A stretch of 6,578 bases of DNA from a bacterium. GTDB taxonomy: Bacteria; CBDUZB01; JAGLHV01. A program made the translations under genes and the position numbers. The stretch covers positions 1 to 6,578 of the forward strand of contig JAGLHV010000076.1 in assembly GCA_023143305.1 (NCBI GenBank), written 5' to 3'. Positions 5,555-6,578 of the stretch are shown here, one piece after another (position 1 is the stretch's first letter; every line of letters starts with the position of its first letter). Under the pieces are notes generated by a model. That model had not been told where the DNA came from. It searched no databases and saw only the letters and a program-made list of their open reading frames with translations.

Positions 5555-6578
5555 ATGAAAAGGAAATATTTTTTGTTTTTGAAAACAGTATGGATTTTGG
5601 TAGGGGTTATGTGCTTGGGTTGTATAAAAGCGGGAGCGGTGGGGACGCTGATTCCCCTTTCTTCAGCTACTTATAACGGAGGTAGCCAAGAAGATGCTTA
5701 TTCTGTAGCTGTAGACGGAGATGGGAATGTTTTTGTTACCGGTACCCTTCAAAATGGAGCAAGTCTTGATTATTGTACTATAAAGTATAACAATGATTTG
5801 TCTTTAACACTCGCTTCGGTTGTTTTTAACGGTTCCGACAACAGAGATGACCGGGCTAGAGCAGTAGCCGTAGACGGGGACGGAAATATTTTTGTTACCG
5901 GGGAAAGTTATAGCGGAACAAATTTCGATTATTGTACTATCAAATATAACAATGACCTTTCCGTAATGCTGGCTTCGGCTACTTATCATGGTTCTATAAA
6001 TGGATGGGAAAGGGCTTATGGATTAGCGATAGATAATACAGGGAATATTATTGTTACCGGACAAAATTGGAATGGGTTAAACCTGGATTATTGTACTATT
6101 AAATATAACAATGACCTTTCCGTAATATTAGCTTCGGCTGTTTACGATAATTCCGGAGCTGATAATGCTTATGCGGTAGCTTTAGATACGGATGGAAATA
6201 TTTTTGTTACCGGACAAAGCTGGGGTGGATCAAGTTATGATTATTGTACGGTTAAATATAACAGTGATCTTTCTGCAGTACTGGCTTCGACTACCTATGA
6301 TGCTCCTGCAGGAGACTGGGATAGTGCTAAAGCAATAGACGTAGATAATGATGGAAATATTTTTGTTACCGGGACGTGTTCCGACGGAGTAATTTTTTAT
6401 TGTTATACTGTAAAGTATAATAACGATCTTTCTCTGGTGCTTGGTTCGGTTACTTATAATGGACCGGCAAACGGTAATGACTGGGCTAGTGGTATAGCTA
6501 TTGACGGAGGGGAAAATATTATTGTTACCGGATCGAGTGATAATGGAGCAAACAATGATTATTTTACCATAAAGTATA
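5555..6578 (+). CDS. Secreted SBBP-repeat beta-propeller protein (3' end beyond window)
   Basis: An exported protein, open to the window edge; 341 residues are visible and no stop is reached. The N-terminus is a signal peptide: MKRK, a hydrophobic stretch to about residue 23, and a probable cut after KAGA (28). C20 and C23 are near but do not form a canonical lipobox, so a lipoprotein is less likely. From residue 39 on it consists of units of 51-53 residues, each with Y-N-G, then A-x-A-V-D-G-D-G-N-I-F-V-T-G, then D-Y-C-T-I-K-Y-N-N-D-L-S. The pattern matches SBBP (seven-bladed beta-propeller) repeats. The VTG motifs begin at 61, 114, 167, 218, 271 and 324. Six units are visible, the last incomplete, so a seventh or more and possibly a C-terminal sorting or beta-sandwich domain would lie past 6578. 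No enzymatic residues are recognisable. The role is probably structural or binding at the cell surface; this is inference. Confidence 0.85.
   Translation, partial: MKRKYFLFLKTVWILVGVMCLGCIKAGAVGTLIPLSSATYNGGSQEDAYSVAVDGDGNVFVTGTLQNGASLDYCTIKYNNDLSLTLASVVFNGSDNRDDRARAVAVDGDGNIFVTGESYSGTNFDYCTIKYNNDLSVMLASATYHGSINGWERAYGLAIDNTGNIIVTGQNWNGLNLDYCTIKYNNDLSVILASAVYDNSGADNAYAVALDTDGNIFVTGQSWGGSSYDYCTVKYNSDLSAVLASTTYDAPAGDWDSAKAIDVDNDGNIFVTGTCSDGVIFYCYTVKYNNDLSLVLGSVTYNGPANGNDWASGIAIDGGENIIVTGSSDNGANNDYFTIKY
5669..6578 (+). repeat. Tandem coding repeats of 153-159 bases (SBBP units)
   Basis: Units start at the aromatic residue of Y/F-N-G (residues 40, 91, 144, 197, 248 and 301), giving periods of 51, 53, 53, 51 and 53 codons. 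DNA similarity is highest between the tails of the second and third units: 5927-5980 and 6086-6139 are identical at 50 of 54 positions by my reading. That suggests fairly recent unit duplication or gene conversion. Other units are more diverged but keep the GTTACCGG core encoding VTG. Confidence 0.85.

Noticed and set aside
5804..5989. Minus-strand open frame inside the SBBP gene
   Set aside because: It is a shadow of the repeat-coding strand. Its sequence is simply the antisense of the repeat motif.
4906..6578. A Tol-Pal locus based on the TolB-like repeats
   Set aside because: The PD40 protein lacks the TolB N-terminal domain, and there is no tolQ, tolR, tolA or pal gene. The next gene is an unrelated SBBP protein.

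Overview
The window is A+T-rich (roughly one third G+C by eye) and bacterial. It has Shine-Dalgarno starts, sigma70-like promoter boxes, and peptidoglycan and exported beta-propeller proteins. The mix of a large wall hydrolase, a TolB-like PD40 protein and an SBBP-repeat protein suits a Gram-negative-type, deeply branching environmental lineage known mostly from metagenomes, such as Omnitrophota-like groups. That placement is inference from gene style. There is no rRNA or other marker here. I see no tRNA, rRNA, CRISPR array, insertion sequence or phage gene.

Layout. Positions 6-3302 (minus strand) hold one 1098-residue, membrane-anchored, multidomain cell-wall hydrolase. It has an N-terminal GHL10/DUF187 glycosidase-like TIM barrel, three Ig-like/CarboxypepD-regulatory-like beta domains, an SH3-like domain, an AMIN-like domain and a C-terminal Amidase_3 zinc amidase. 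A 145-base divergent promoter region (3303-3447) follows. On the plus strand come a thioredoxin-type arsenate reductase/LMW-phosphatase-fold gene (3448-3843), whose C-terminal helix is pushed out of frame by one base; a radical SAM protein of unknown substrate (3943-4827); a short secreted PD40/TolB-like protein (4906-5385); and an SBBP-repeat secreted protein that runs off the right edge (5555-6578).

How they fit together. The wall hydrolase is transcribed alone from its own promoter. arsC and the radical SAM gene may be co-transcribed from a strong promoter with the consensus -35 TTGACA, a 17-base spacer and TATTAT. Its -10 box lies so close to the ArsC start that the mRNA would be leaderless or nearly so. 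No arsR, arsB/acr3 or arsM is present, so an arsenic island is not supported. The two propeller genes have their own strong ribosome-binding sites and look like separate exported proteins.

The most interesting points are three. First, two complementary peptidoglycan activities are fused in one polypeptide: an amidase that removes stem peptides and a glycosidase family whose E. coli member DigH cleaves the resulting naked glycan. The conserved acidic motif of the glycosidase half appears degenerate. Second, the arsC frameshift. Third, the leaderless arsC promoter. I found nothing that clearly amounts to a new defence or mobile system.
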